A stretch of DNA of 64,000 bases from Mesodorylaimus sp. YZB2_4 (lineage: Eukaryota; Nematoda; Enoplea; Dorylaimida; Dorylaimidae): positions 1,044,501 to 1,108,500 of the forward strand of contig JASANH010001440.1 of NCBI GenBank assembly GCA_030248295.1, given 5' to 3'. This document shows, in pieces, positions 1-12,105 of this stretch. Below the pieces are notes generated by a model. The model was not told where the DNA came from, ran no database searches, and saw only the letters and a list, made by a program, of their open reading frames with translations. Both the position numbers and the translations under genes were made by a program. The first letter of the stretch is position 1, and every line of letters starts with the position of its first letter.

Positions 1-806
1 TCGCGGTCCCATACATTCGTTGACAGACACCAAGGCGCAGGACATCTGACTGTGAGCGCAAGCGGCCTCGGTGCAAGAGCCCAGGGTGCATGGGTCCCTC
101 ATCTGGCGGGCGCCTCGAATAGCACAAGCGAGGAAAACATTTAACATTACCCTTACCATAAAAGGACTGCTGTCTGGTGCACCTAAACCTTGTCACCGCC
201 CCCAGCCAGGCACTAAACAGGCGTAAAGTTTCAATTTTTAGACTGACGCCCCACATGCTTCACTCGGCTTCGCCATCTACAGCGACTCTGTATCGTAAAT
301 CACCCTTTTTGCTGCACTCAGAGGTCCTCGCGCCCACGATCAAACGTGCACCCAAATGCCCTGCAGCCTAATCTTTAATTGTCCTTACTTGTCATCAGTG
401 CTTACCATGAAGCTTTTCTCATCTTCCTGCAAATTGATCTTTGACAAAATTGTAAGCAACTACTGCACTTGCATTATTCCCACTATTATTTTCGTGCCTC
501 ACTAGTCAGCGCAGATCGAGCATTTGATAGAGGCAAGGCCATAGTGGGCAATGTATGTGGAGGCCTCTATCAGCTTTTGCTTTTCATGGAATAGTAAAAA
601 AGTATTGGCTGTTTCGCGACGGGAAAATTTCGCGGGTGAATCCTAACCGCGAAAACCGCGAACTTTATCCGGTGCAAATAATTTTCCGTTTTACAGTATT
701 GTAATTACTTGGAGTCGCTTTGCGTGGTCAGGGTCTAAGACGAGACATTCGGTTTAATTGTTCTTTCAAAAAAATAATTTCTCTATCCAAAACATTCTTC
801 TTTCAG
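1..806. other. No gene recognised; upstream of the partial glucosylceramidase
   Basis: I see no exon I can defend here. The missing 5' exons of the glucosylceramidase gene (signal peptide and the first ~80 residues) should lie here or left of the window, but no open stretch matches them. Positions 612-668 carry a CG-rich patch with repeated CGCGAA/TTCGCG words, which looks like a decayed repeat. Confidence 0.5.
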
Positions 807-3800
807 GCTATTTCGCTAACATTACTCTCGACGCTTCCCAAACATTCCAGTCAATCGAGGGTTTTGGAGGTGCTTTCACGGACGCTGCTGGCATAAATAT
901 TGCAAATTTATCTGATTCGGCTCAGGACTTTCTGCTAAAATCTTATTTTAGCAGCGATGGTAAGACATTGTCTAAACCTGTTTCCTGTTCCCGGTTTTCG
1001 AGATTGAAGGCTTGTCTAACAGGCATCGAGTACACAATTGGTCGCGTCCCCATCTCGAGCGCGGATTTTTCTACCCGGAAGTATTCCTATGATGACGTAC
1101 CCAACGACTTCAGCTTGACACATTTTGCATTGGTTGAAGAAGATTTAAAGTACAAGGTGTGCTTATGTTTCTTTCTTCTTTGCTTCTGCGTCTTTTGCTG
1201 CGACAGAGATTTGTCCTGATGCATGCCTAACAACTAAGTTTGATGATGCGCCCAGAGGGGCAGCCAGGAATTGGGATTTTGCTTAGGTGCCTCAGACCTC
1301 GACAGTGCAGTGTAAGATCGTATGCCTGCCAAACGGAAGTTCGCTTTGAGATTTTGTTTTGCCAAGGCGACAATACCGATTCTTTCTTGCATAGAGTTCG
1401 TACGGCCTTCAGCAGGCTGTTCTAGTTACAAACTTATGCCTGCCTTGAATGTTTCGCATGTGCAGAATTATGACAAAAATTTAACTTCTGGTCTCTCTGC
1501 TGTAGATTCCGTACATCAAAGCAGCTCAAAAGCTTAGCCAGCGTCAAGTTAAACTGTTCGCCAGTTCCTGGTCAGCTCCAGCCTGGATGAAAACGAGTGG
1601 TCGAATGGAGAGTAATGGTACGCTGCTGGGAGAGCCTAAGCCAAACGATAGTTATTATACAGCGTGGGCTAATTATTATGTCAAGTAATTTGCAGTTCTA
1701 TCTGCATTGTGGCTGTGCAAGCAGCTTAACTTTGTTTTAGATTTTTGCAAGAATACGTGAAGCAGAATGTGTCATTTTGGGCGTTGACCGCGCAGAATGA
1801 ACCGACCACTGGGTAAGTTTCCTTGCATTGCAGCGTGCGCAAAGTAGAGTGGCGGCCACGGTGGTTTGGGTGGTTCGACTCTCGTCTACCTGTATTGTTT
1901 GGATTTCTTTCTTAGGCTAGGGTTCCATTCCCTGTGACGGTGGTTGGCTTGTACACCATAAACCCTCGCTGACCTTGCACGCCAGGCCGTGGGTCACTTT
2001 TCTGGAACCGTCGAGCGGAGAGACGGAAGCAGGCATCGTCATCTCTTACATAATCCTTTGAAAAACTTTTACATAATTAGGCATGAATGTGCACTTCGAT
2101 CTTTGCTTTCGCAAGACTCGTGCAAGTGCGAACGCAGACAACGGCAACTGGCTGCATAACATGTATATACAGTATCTACGTACATTAGGCCACCTGGTGA
2201 AAAAACAAAACTGAAACTGTGCCTCAGTTCAACTTAATAGAGATGAACCAAAGTCTTAGCTTGTATAAAACAGAGTTTCTTGTGAGTGCAAATAGCTTCT
2301 GCAAGTGATAGACGGTAAGAGTTTTGGAGATTACGTCAAAGTACTAGCACTGGGATCATTTTGGAGCACCTGGTGGCTGGACTCGTGCAAGTGCGAACGC
2401 GTACAGCGGCAACTGGCTGCATATCATGCAAGGTTTGCATGGATCTGTAAATGATGCGCGTGCTTTTGTGGCCCAACCAATTTCTCCTCACTGTGTTTCC
2501 AGGTTTCCGTGGCGTTTCCCTCCCCCAAGCCTTAAGTGAGTGTGAAGGCATCACGCATCAGCAAGCATCTAACATAGCCAGGGTGCAATCTCTGAGGGAT
2601 GGGGTTTCCGAATCAAAACACGAGACTACCCTGTATTTCTAGTTGCAAGTAGTGTTTTTTGCAGGTCATGAGCTCATACACAATGAAATTTGTGTGGCAT
2701 ACGCGCGATTTTTTTTCAGTTACCTTTACGATTACGACTGGCAAACGCAAGGTTTCACCGCCGAGATGCAACGTGATTTCATCAAGTATAACCTCGGTCC
2801 AGCTTTGCATCAAAACGGTTTCGAAAACGTGTCGATTATGATTCTGGATGATCAACGATTCATGCTACCTTCCTGGGCTAAAACTGTGAGGGAACTTTTT
2901 TCTTGCCGGGGATCTGGCAACACCTTTCTGAGTACAGGGGCACGTGTCAGACTTTGTGTGTTCAAACTGCAGGTCCTACATGATGTCGATGCCCGGAAGT
3001 ACGTGTCTCATATCGCTGTTCACTTTTACTGGGATCGCTTCACGCCAACCAAGACTTTGGACATGACTCACGAAGAATTTCCAACCTTTCCCTTGCTCGC
3101 TACTGAGGCGTGTGTGGGCACGATGGGTGGTCCAGATCAAGGCAAAGAGCATGTTATATTAGGAAGCTGGGAAAGGGCTGAAATATATGCCCATGATATC
3201 ATCGAGGTAAGGTATTAGTCGATTTAGGACTGCTCCCTTCTGAATTCTCCTTTCGTACAGGACCTCAACCATTGGTTTGTCGGATGGGTAGACTGGAATA
3301 TCGGTAACTAGATCCTTCCTTGGAGTTTTTCATCCCTATCACCGGTCATAACTTTGAATTTGAAGCACTCGACCTCGAAGGCGGCCCAAACTGGGCCAAG
3401 AATTTTGTGGACAGTCCGATCATCGTAAATGCTAGTGCTGGCGAATTTTATAAGCAGCCGATGTTCTATGCTCTTGGTCACTTCAGGTACTTTTTTAGTA
3501 GCAGCAACTATTTATCTCAGAGATTGTAGGTAGAATCCTTGTTTTAGTAAGTTTCTCCCACCAAAATCGTATCGTATTGGATTATCATCGAATATTGATT
3601 CGTCTAAAATTGAAATGACAGCCTTTACAAATGCCAATGGATATAAAACTGTCATTGCAATGAATAAGTAAGCCGTATTTGATTTTGATGCCAGATAATT
3701 TTTTGACGAAAAATGTTCTTTAGAGGGGAAGCTGCTGTCAGCATATCATTGATGGAGCAATCGAAAAAAGGTCAGGTCGTCGATGTGAACTTGCCAGCAC

Positions 3801-3829
3801 GAGGGATCGTGACAGTTTTGTGGAAATGA
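807..3829 (+). CDS. Glucosylceramidase (acid beta-glucosidase, GH30), 5' end missing
   Basis: Lysosomal enzyme that hydrolyses glucosylceramide to glucose and ceramide. Ten exons are visible: 807-959, 1023-1156, 1506-1684, 1741-1812, 2720-2885, 2973-3206, 3261-3303, 3366-3486, 3548-3667 and 3724-3829 (stop TGA). Frames close across all nine introns and give 441 residues. The order follows human GBA1: [15 protein letters not shown] near the start, [10 protein letters not shown], then NEP, where the Glu (residue 175 of this fragment) is the expected acid/base. TEACVG follows, and its Glu (about 279) is the expected nucleophile. Next come [24 protein letters not shown] and a C-terminal beta-domain ending VTVLWK. 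The first exon needs one base from an upstream exon, so the start and signal peptide are outside the model. Most introns are about 60 nt, but intron 4 (1813-2719) is 907 nt and holds a SINE and a direct repeat. Both catalytic residues are present, so it is probably functional. Confidence 0.93.
1905..2040 (+). repeat. SINE-like element, family B, in a glucosylceramidase intron
   Basis: It contains a box-B-like GGTTCCATTCCC followed by GTGACGGTGGTTGGCTTG and CTGACCTTGCACGCCAGGCC. The same order of words occurs inverted at 18835-19015, so this is a dispersed family. The RNA polymerase III box-B motif suggests a tRNA-related SINE. Confidence 0.55.
2114..2428. repeat. Two direct copies of a ~50-bp segment inside an intron
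   Basis: A segment starting GACTCGTGCAAGTGCGAACG and ending GGCAACTGGCTGCAT occurs at 2115-2163 and again at 2380-2428 with few differences, about 265 bp apart. It lies wholly in intron 4 of the glucosylceramidase gene. Confidence 0.75.
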
Positions 3830-5644
3830 TGAACTACACCATATGTTGGTCAAGCAACGATTTGAATTTTCTGGTGTCAGAAGTCTTTTGTTGGCAAGAG
3901 AAAAATCGTGGATAGATTTTGTAATAAACAGTGGTAATAATACAGCCCATGCATACGAATACATAGAGGAGCAATGGTTTTTGGCAAAAGGGTACAAAGT
4001 TTCGCTACCTCCAAAAGAAACAGATTCCTATGGTCGAAACCTGGCGAGGCCGCTTGGCACCTGGTCGTGGCAACGTGGCCACTTGGCAAGGTTTGGACCG
4101 ATCTTTACAGAAACCTTGTCATAAAATCATCTTTAAATAGGATAATGATCACAAATAAAATAATATCCTGGCATGTCATGTCATGCTTTAGTCATACATA
4201 AACGCATAAGCGCACTTGGAAATGTATACAACCCGGACAAAAAAAGAACCACAAATTAAAATGTCTATTAGAAATCACAGATCTAAAATTGAACAAATTC
4301 GAAAAAGCTACATCACTAGGTGAATTATTCCATAGCTTAATCGCTGAATACTAGAAGCAATCCTTAAGATTTATAAAATGGCACAGGCGTGACAAGATGA
4401 TGGAGTTCCGAGATCCTTTCGCTGGTGCGAAACACCGCCCTATAAACAAAGCGCTTATTGCAAAAGTCGTGAATACCATGATGGTACTAATAAAACTGAC
4501 AAAGCTTCAAAAGTTTTCTGCGAGCATACAAAGATGACCCACCATCTGATGCTACACCTGTTTCATACAGAACCATAAAATCGTTCATAAAAAGTCAAAG
4601 TGCGTAAAAATTTGCACGTTCTCAATAAACAATATGCAGTATTTCCTCGAAATTCTCCACGGGGGAGAAATTTTTTCATATCGGTCCCAGACGGGGTAGA
4701 ATAACCAAAGGGGAAAGGATTTCCCGAGAGGGGAGAATAAACCTCAAACATTTTCCATATGTCAAATAGAAAGATAGACAGCCTAAAGCTTGCCAACAAG
4801 TACTGCTAACTTCGTTTATTTCAATACTTCTCTTCCCTTATTCATGCTACCCATAACTGAATTCAACTAATATGCACGATATCTTCGTCTTCAACCTCAT
4901 CCTCACCATCTGACTCCTCGAGGAAAACATTTTCTATCACGCCAACACTCACATCCTTCAAATACTTCTCTTCCCGTATTCATATTAAATATTTGAAGGT
5001 TAAAAAATCATGATTGCGACGATACCGCGTAGCGCGTGGGAACGTTTTATTAGCCATGCCATACGGAAGGTGGTTTTGAGGTTAGCCGTAGTTCATTTAT
5101 TGGGTCATTCGTAAGTACAGGTCAGCTTGTATAACGAGTGTCGCACTGGCGCAGTGGAATTTGATCAGGAGCGACAAGGGGCAGAGTCCTGGTGACAAGG
5201 GCGATCAGTCGACGGAAGAGCAAGTGGCCGGAGAAACGTGTATGCGACAAATTATGGCACATAATTTTCAAGCCTTGAAAGTTTCGCCTTGCATGTGGTC
5301 AGAGTACGGTAGCTGGGCTAACCATTTGTCGTCTGATAATAGACTTTTTGGAAATCAATAATCCTCTCCAACTTAACAGAGCCCAGCAGTGAGAAACTGC
5401 ACTCCCCGTACGATGAGGGCAATTCCTAGTTCTTCAGCCTGTCAAAAGTGTAGTTGTGACTGGACTACACCTTGTCTAGTCGATATTGTAATGTACAGTA
5501 CAGCAAAGCACAATATTTATGCCTGTATTCTACGAGTAGAAGTGTCGGTTGCAGGTCACAGCACCCACGACTGTGCCGCGTACCCTGTGCCGACTTTACT
5601 TCCTCAGTAGTATGTAACATTTTTGCCTCAGACGGACGTTTCTA
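3830..5644. other. Intergenic, no gene recognised
   Basis: 1.8 kb between the glucosylceramidase stop and the OATP start. A 23-bp sequence, AATACTTCTCTTCCC followed by TTATTCAT or GTATTCAT, is repeated at 4823-4845 and 4961-4983. On the minus strand, 4983-4869 is open and reads as a short acidic tail (EESDGEDEVEDED) that I cannot assign. 5311-5366 is a diverged partial copy of the repeat found at 27286-27375. An AATAAA signal near 4153 could serve the upstream gene. Confidence 0.5.
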
Positions 5645-8600
5645 ATGGAGGCCGACGAAAAACCTGTGACTGATCCGACATCGGTAAAGAATATAGAGAA
5701 GAACAAGAAATCGACAGGTCGTTACGGATGGAAAGGGTGCGTAAGTGAAATTTTGACTCATAAAAAGCGTAATAATTTTGGTTCATGATTGGCAGGTTGT
5801 CTCCGCTGCTAAAAAACATGTGATCCTTGTTTTAGATTTACTCCCGATTGTTTGCAATGTTTTCATAAGCCTAAATGGCTTCTCGTCAGTTTGAGTTTCG
5901 CTTTGATGGTGCAAGCATTCATTGTGAATGGTATCATTCGCGCTATTCCTACGCAACTCGAACGTCGATTTCATATCATGAGCGATGATATTGGATGGAT
6001 CGACAGGTAAAGATTTGTGCATCAGTTTATTTTTTTGGAGACGTTCTTGCTTTTATTCGTTAGCATGAACGATGTAAGCGGTATAATTATGCTATTTCCG
6101 ATTGCGCATTTCGGTCACAAAGGTAAGACATATTGTTTGGACAAGTACAAACTTACGATTAGTCCTATGTGTCACATTTCAGCTCACAAAGGTCGATGGA
6201 TCGGATTGAGCATGATTGTCTTCGCTGTGGGATCATTCATGTGCGCTATCCCGCACTTTTTCGGTCGATACGAACCCGGAATTCATGAAGAGCTCCGATG
6301 CTACACAAATTCTTCAGACGAATCGGACGCATCGGTGACAGGCGTTGCATCAAAATGGTCGCTGCGAAACTGGAAATATATGTTTATTTTTGGTCAACTG
6401 TTGCACGGTAGGAGAAAATTGCGGCGCTTTTTGGTTCGTGATTCTTCTACTTTTGCAGGATTCGGAGCCGCACCTTTGTTCACAATGAGTATAACTTATT
6501 TGGACGAGAATGTGTCGCAGAGGCGATCGGCCTTGTATGTCGGAATTTATCGTGGATGCAATCTGCTTGGACCATTGCTTGGATTCCTGTTTTTTGCTGC
6601 GTGCATGAAAATATACGGCGATTTTGATAAGGTTAACATGAAAGAGTAAGTCCCTTCATTTATTAACTTGCTGAAGGAAATTTGAAAACTGCACTGTAGG
6701 GTTGCACCCAGAAGATACCGCGTGTTTTTAATTCACAGGCCTCCTTCGACACACTTTTTAAATTTCCCGCTGCGAGTTACTAATAAGACACTTTAAAAGA
6801 GGAAGACCGCCCCCCCCACCACAATATAAATCCTGTGCGCGTGCTAAAAACAGGAAGGAAACGGTCTTGGTTTTTATACCCTTCTGTCATTTTATTATAA
6901 TTTTTCGATTGATTGAACAGGCAGAACCGCAGAAAATAACTGTGTGTATACTAGGTATAATCAAAACGGCTGCGCATTTTTAAAGCTGTAGTAGACTCGA
7001 ATAAGTTGACTCACATCCAACGCCTTTGACAGTGATAGGTAGGCAGCGAGTCATACTGCAACCGCTACTTTCTCAGTTCAATCACCTTTCTTATCAGCAT
7101 TTTTATCAATAATATATCTTTCTCTGAATATCCGTTTGAGCGTTACGAAAATAGGCTTTAGGATCTGAGCAAGAAAGCTATGCCAGCTCACGGCTGGGAG
7201 GATCGGATGACGATTTGTCGAATCGGATCGGATCAGATCGGATGAGTTTCGGATTTTGCAAGTATTGCAAAAATTTTGCAAGTATTGCACATGTGTTTCG
7301 ACATGTGCAATACTTGCAAAATTTTTGAACAATCAATAACGCAACAATTTTTTCGAAAGCCGCCCCTATGATTAACAAGCAGTGCCCCTCTCAAGGCTGT
7401 GCCACACTGCTCATCATAAATTTGCGTTTCACCAACCGTGCTAACGCAGATAGATGTTAGCAGTGACTAATTTAAGTCAAGGAAGTTAGCCGAAAAATTC
7501 CCAGTTAGTCGATTAACGAGCGTTAGAGAGGTCATGCAATGAGAAATTTTATATTTTTTCGCAGCTACAGTATAAGGTGGGAACGTTTAAAGGTGTGAAC
7601 CCCGTCCGATAATAGGAAGCTAAGCATGCAGTGGAGGTATCATGAGGTGTTAGTGAATGTCATTACAATTCATGCAGCCCAGCGCTTGTGAAAATCTGGA
7701 GGCACTCAAGACGGAGTAGCTATTACTACAGTAACTCTTCAAAACCGTTTGATGCATAACAGCATCAGTTTGCCTTTGGATTTTACCAGTGGCCAAGTTT
7801 TCTAATGGATCTTGAATCGATCACGGAAAATCCTATTTTTGTAAATGAGCTGACGATCTTCAAGCAATTCATCCAAAAGTTGATGTAGCATCATGGCAGT
7901 TATGAAGTATACGATCAAAAACTAAGGAATTATGCGAGTCTCAACGTTTAAAGCGCCAATAAGTCAGACTTTTAATTGTGCTGGAAGCTGTTGGCAGTCT
8001 AACTGGGCTAGTCACCTTGGTGGAAGGAGACTGTCTAACTTACCTTGACTTACTCGCTTGCTAACCAACAGTTAGCAATCTAATTCGAGTCAGTCTCGTT
8101 AGTGGATACGGCTGTGGTCTCAAATAATAATGATGCGAAGACGAATTGCATTGTAACTTCAATTATGGGAAAAAGGGAGCAGCAATGCAGAATATTGACC
8201 TTATGTCATTCGTGCACTAAGTAGAGTGGTTAGAGAAACATTGCAATACTTATGTAGTTGCTTGCCAGCGGCTATTGCAAACACGATTGGCTAAGAATTT
8301 CGGATCGGATGATCCAATCCGAATTTTTGGATGGTGATTTTTCGGATTAGATCGGATTGAATCGGATATCAGATCCAAATGGATGGGATCCGGCCGCGAA
8401 TGCGAACCTTATCTCCCCAGGGACTTATATGTCAGCCATATATCAGCCATAGCACAGTCAGCCTCCTGGCCCCCTACCTGTGCAAATACCCCCACCCCCT
8501 ACTGATTCGGTAACTTTTGCCGTCAACCGTCAAGGGTTATTTGAATACTACTGTCAACGTAGTTTCTGTAAAAAGAGCTTTTTGTTTTCTTCGTTTATGT

Positions 8601-10540
8601 CTTCGTGATGAGTCCGAGTTTTTAAATACATTAAATTCATTTTGGTGCATGACTGAATAGTGCAGATAGTAAAGCACACCGCAGCATAGCTAGAGGCAAT
8701 GAAAATCTTGATTTCAGTGTAAAAATGGACAGTAGTGATCCGCAGTGGTACGGTGCTTGGTGGCTAGGACCTATTGCGGGTTGCTTACTGAGTTTATTCA
8801 TCGCCCCGATTATACTCGGTTTCGCAGCACAATTGCCAGCAGCTAAAAAGGCACGAAAACGAGATGTTGACCAAGCGCAACAAGTGAACCATGCGGATCT
8901 TCCAACGCAGTCAGCAGAGCATGGGAGTTTGTCTCACTCGTTAAAACGATTAAAGGTGAGAATACAGGGCGAGCTATAAGTGCTATTGATTTTAAATTGA
9001 ATCTTTCGTTTTAGCTTCTCCTAAAAAATTCCACTTATCTCTTCATACTTGCATCGCAAATTTTTGCTGGTTTTGTGGCTGCTGGATTCGCCTCATTTCT
9101 TTCGAAATACATTGAAACTCAATTCTCCGTCAAGACAGCCAATGCTGCTTTATTTGTTGGTACTGTAGGTGGCATAAAAAGACTTATTCGAGGCGGCAAG
9201 GCGTTTTTTGTTTTAGCTTGCACAGTTTTTCCAGCATCTATTTTTGGGATAATTACTGGTATAGTTATCCAACGGCGCATGCGCCTGCGATGCAATGGCA
9301 ACTTGATCTTGAGCATGGTCGGAATGGGTGGCTGCCTGATTAGCTGCCTCACATTTTTTATAATTTGTCCTACTGCTAAATTTGCTGGCATTACTGCACC
9401 ATATCCAGCTGATAAGTAAGTTTGCCAAACTAATTCTGAGTTCTCGCAATCGATTCTGTAGCCCCATTTCAGTGCCACTGAAGAGAATAATCAGCTGGTG
9501 AGTTGGTGCAACAGTGAGTGCTCCTGCACAAAATCAATTTATCAACCGGTGTGCGCGAAGGAAAATGGGACTTTGATATTTTCGCCATGTTTCGGGGGCT
9601 GCGAATTTGCCAATAGGACGGTAAGTGGGGTCGTATCGATTCAGCTGCTCAAGAGAGTCGTGCCTGATCTGTTGAGTTTTGAGTCAGACTAAATGCAAAT
9701 TCAAAATTTGAGTTGCTCGATCAGATGGTTCTTTAAAAAAAAGTAATAGCTGGACCCTTCGTTGTCCAAAAATAATTTGTGCCGTTTTCTCAACACTGAA
9801 CAAAATGATCAGCAATTGCAGAAAAAAAAGCACCAGCAAGTACCAAGTACTACCTACTGTATCTAAATTCGTTTGGCATGCTTTGCCTACTGTAGTATGA
9901 TGCAATTCAAGTTTCAGCTCGTGGCAAACTGTTCTTGCATCCCTGGCGGTGGTCCTGCGGAGATGGGTCTGTGCCCATCCTCGTGTCCGAAATACAAGTT
10001 GATACTTTATCTCGTCGGCCTAACGCTGGTAACTTTTTTCGGCAATCTGACGCTTTCTCCCCTCTCGCAAGCGATTTTGAGGTAAATCATTAAACTTTGA
10101 AATAGTTTCGTATTTTAATATTACCTTTCGCCCAGATGCGTTCCCTTCGATCAACGTACTTTCGCAATGGCTGTCTTTATATTGCCTCTTCGTCTGCTGG
10201 GTAAATTCGCAGGAACAGAATTCAGAAGCCTCTGTAAGAAGAGTTTACTTTTCTAGGGCCGATTCCTGGCGCACCAATTGTGGGTTCATTAATCAAAACT
10301 GCGTGCATTTTGTGGCAGGAGGAAAACGGAGAACCCAAACTGTGTGTACTCTATGATAACTATCGTTTGTCCCTGGTGATCCAGGTGTTGGCTGTGATCT
10401 TATTTTTGCTCAGTTTTCTGAGCTTGTTTTGCGCATGGTGGTTCTACCGACCGCCGCCTGCTGCAATCGACCAAGAGGACCAAACTACGTCGTCCCTCAC
10501 TTCACCGGATGAAAGCGGGAAATCGGCTCGAAAAAATTGA
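5645..10540 (+). CDS. Organic anion transporting polypeptide (OATP/SLCO family)
   Basis: Plasma-membrane uptake carrier for large amphipathic organic anions, with 12 membrane spans. Twelve exons: 5645-5736, 5836-6006, 6064-6122, 6183-6407, 6459-6645, 8718-8955, 9015-9159, 9217-9415, 9473-9620, 9918-10081, 10136-10200 and 10257-10540 (stop). Together they are 1977 nt and 658 residues, with every phase consistent. Family marks seen include KPKWLLVSLSFALMVQAF-like TM1, VNGIIRAIPTQLERRF, a GHKxHKGRWIG-type loop, and WIGAWWLG-like WYGAWWLGP before TM4. A cysteine-rich Kazal-like extracellular loop is encoded by 9473-9620 and continues into 9918-10081 (SECSCTKSIYQPVC, SPCFGGC). The tail carries PFDQRTFAMA and GPIPGAPIVG. 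The start is the first ATG in a short charged cytoplasmic leader. Intron 5 (6646-8717) is 2.07 kb and rich in repeats; most others are 50-100 nt. Substrate cannot be predicted. Confidence 0.93.
7204..8395. repeat. Two GATCGGAT-rich patches in OATP intron 5
   Basis: Runs of GATCGGAT/ATCCGAT words occur at about 7200-7250 and again at 8303-8390, roughly 1.1 kb apart within the same intron. Such arrays are typical of subterminal repeats of non-autonomous DNA transposons. No transposase reading frame is visible between them. The boundaries are uncertain. Confidence 0.4.
7268..7327. repeat. Perfect 27-bp inverted repeat (hairpin)
   Basis: Arms 7268-7294 and 7301-7327 are exact reverse complements around the 6-nt loop GTTTCG. 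Part of the arm, TTTTGCAAGTATTGCA, is also present as a direct copy just upstream (7255-7270). It lies in OATP intron 5. Confidence 0.9.
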
Positions 10541-10700
10541 CCTTGTCAAATGAAAGTGTTTTGGAGGATTGTTTTTGTATTTCTTGGTCTACTAACTGTT
10601 CTCTGACTTCCTCTACGGAGTTTGTGACATGCAAATTATGCTGCTCGATTATGTAGCGGAAGAGCATTAAATACAGTCAAGTTTTCAACCACGTGTTCCT

Positions 10701-10876
10701 CTGGGCCCCGTTGCATATACGATAAGACGAGTCAGCTCGATAAGACAACTAAATACCCACGTGTTCTGCGATAAGAAGATTTTATGGAATAAGAAAACTC
10801 CTAGACCAGTTACTGCTTCTTAAACCAGTTTTCTTATTGAGTTCACTTGTCGTATTTTTTATGCAACGGGGCCCAG
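10701..10876. mobile_element. MITE-like element with CTGGGCCCCGTTGCATA termini
   Basis: The 176-bp segment starts with CTGGGCCCCGTTGCATA at 10701-10717 and ends with its exact reverse complement at 10860-10876. It is AT-rich inside and has no coding capacity. The inner flanks (ACGATAAGACGAGT versus ACGACAAGTGAACT, read inward) also resemble one another. I could not identify a target-site duplication. Confidence 0.75.
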
Positions 10877-11085
10877 GAGTGCCTGCTGCGGCAAGACTCC
10901 GCGCTTATCTTCGCAAGAACTTGAGATCGAACGGCAGTAATTCTTTTTCTGTTCCTACATGATTGCAGTAACTAAAGGGTGAAACTATATTTCACACACC
11001 GGTGCAAGAATGATGACCTGATGAAACTTGCATCGTTTACAGCTGTACAGCATGCAGTACCTGAAGTAGTGGGCCCCATGACCAA

Positions 11086-11230
11086 AGCCGGGAGCGTCTC
11101 CCGTCAGGGCGATGGTTTAGCAATGGACCAGGTTAGAAGACTTGGTTGGCTGCGAAGAGTGTTTGGCATAGTCAAAAGGTCCATTGTCCTCCCTCCCTGA
11201 TCCAGTACGTATCACAGAATTTTATCTTTG
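11086..11230. repeat. Dispersed repeat, copy 1 of 2
   Basis: This segment, containing CAATGGACCAGGTTAGAAG and GACTTGGTTGGCTGC, recurs in the same orientation at 17979-18122 with moderate divergence. No coding sequence is recognised in it. It ends where a serpin exon fragment begins. Confidence 0.7.
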
Positions 11231-11232
11231 TT

Positions 11233-11320
11233 GTTCTTGTCGTCGTTTTCTTGCTTAGCTCGCTTGTACGATTTCGAGGCCAATTGGGTGTTGGCTTGTT
11301 CCAAAGCTTGCAGCAACTGC
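11233..11320 (-). pseudogene. Serpin exon fragment (Q-rich serpin helix A region)
   Basis: On the minus strand this ~88-bp stretch reads as part of helix A of the neighbouring Q-rich serpin (ALEQANTQLASK followed by AKQENDDKN). It closely matches the serpin exon near 13989-14075, with a few substitutions. The similarity ends abruptly on both sides: one side joins the dispersed repeat at 11086-11230 and the other joins the repeat starting at 11335. There are no splice sites or further serpin exons, so it is a non-functional fragment, probably copied together with repeat DNA or left by a partial gene duplication. Confidence 0.8.
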
Positions 11321-11334
11321 AGCAGCTGTTATAT

Positions 11335-11463
11335 GGATGACTCACGATCAGAAGGACATTGCCAGATTTCTTTAATCCCTGAGTGAATTCATGTCACATT
11401 TGGACAAACTGCACTCCAACGGTCAAGAGGCACTCGTGCAGTGGAGTATGAATTTCACTCGCC
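11335..11463. repeat. Dispersed repeat with an inverted partner at 16265-16385
   Basis: Words such as GATCAGAAGGACATTGCCAG and GTGCAGTGGAGTATGAATTT are found inverted at 16265-16385. The two copies are about 4.9 kb apart and bracket the serpin gene. The rest of 10541-12105 contains no gene I recognise. Confidence 0.7.
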
Positions 11464-12105
11464 CACCAGCTGCACTCGTGCTTAAACTAGATGACCTTGC
11501 TGATTAAAATCTGACTCACGAGTCAGAGGTAACTCTTATCGGGCGTATTGCCTTGGGCGCGGGAGTGTAGGTCTTTTATAGGGATTTTCCTGCACTCCCG
11601 TAACCACCACAGTGTTGTGTAGCCATGAATGAAGGAGCTGGTCGCTGTGCAAAGTATGAACTATGGTTTAAAATGCCATTTTTCAGCACGAGCACTGCGA
11701 AGGAAGAAAGTTAAGGCTTTTAGTTCTGTCTATGACGGTCCTGAATTTTGAACTGCTGGCTCTGCTTTTCTATCATGCAATCAAAACCCCAAGAAACAAT
11801 AAAGTCTCAACTGAAGTGCGCTTTATTCTTTTTTTTGAATCGCTTCCATAAAATTATAAAAAAGAATCAATAGGCATCAAGACGTTTCGAGTGGTATACC
11901 CGATCGTCTGTGATGTGGCATCGACGAAACATCATAAAATCAATCAGCAATAACAAAATTGCTAACATCTCATCGCTACCCGCTTAAAAAAGTCATGCGC
12001 CCAGATTTTTGTGGAAACGAAACAAGAAATATCTATTTACGCTACCTTTGAAATCGATCGTTCGGGTCCGTGATCCAGTGGAAAGACATTCGAGCAATCA
12101 GAAAT

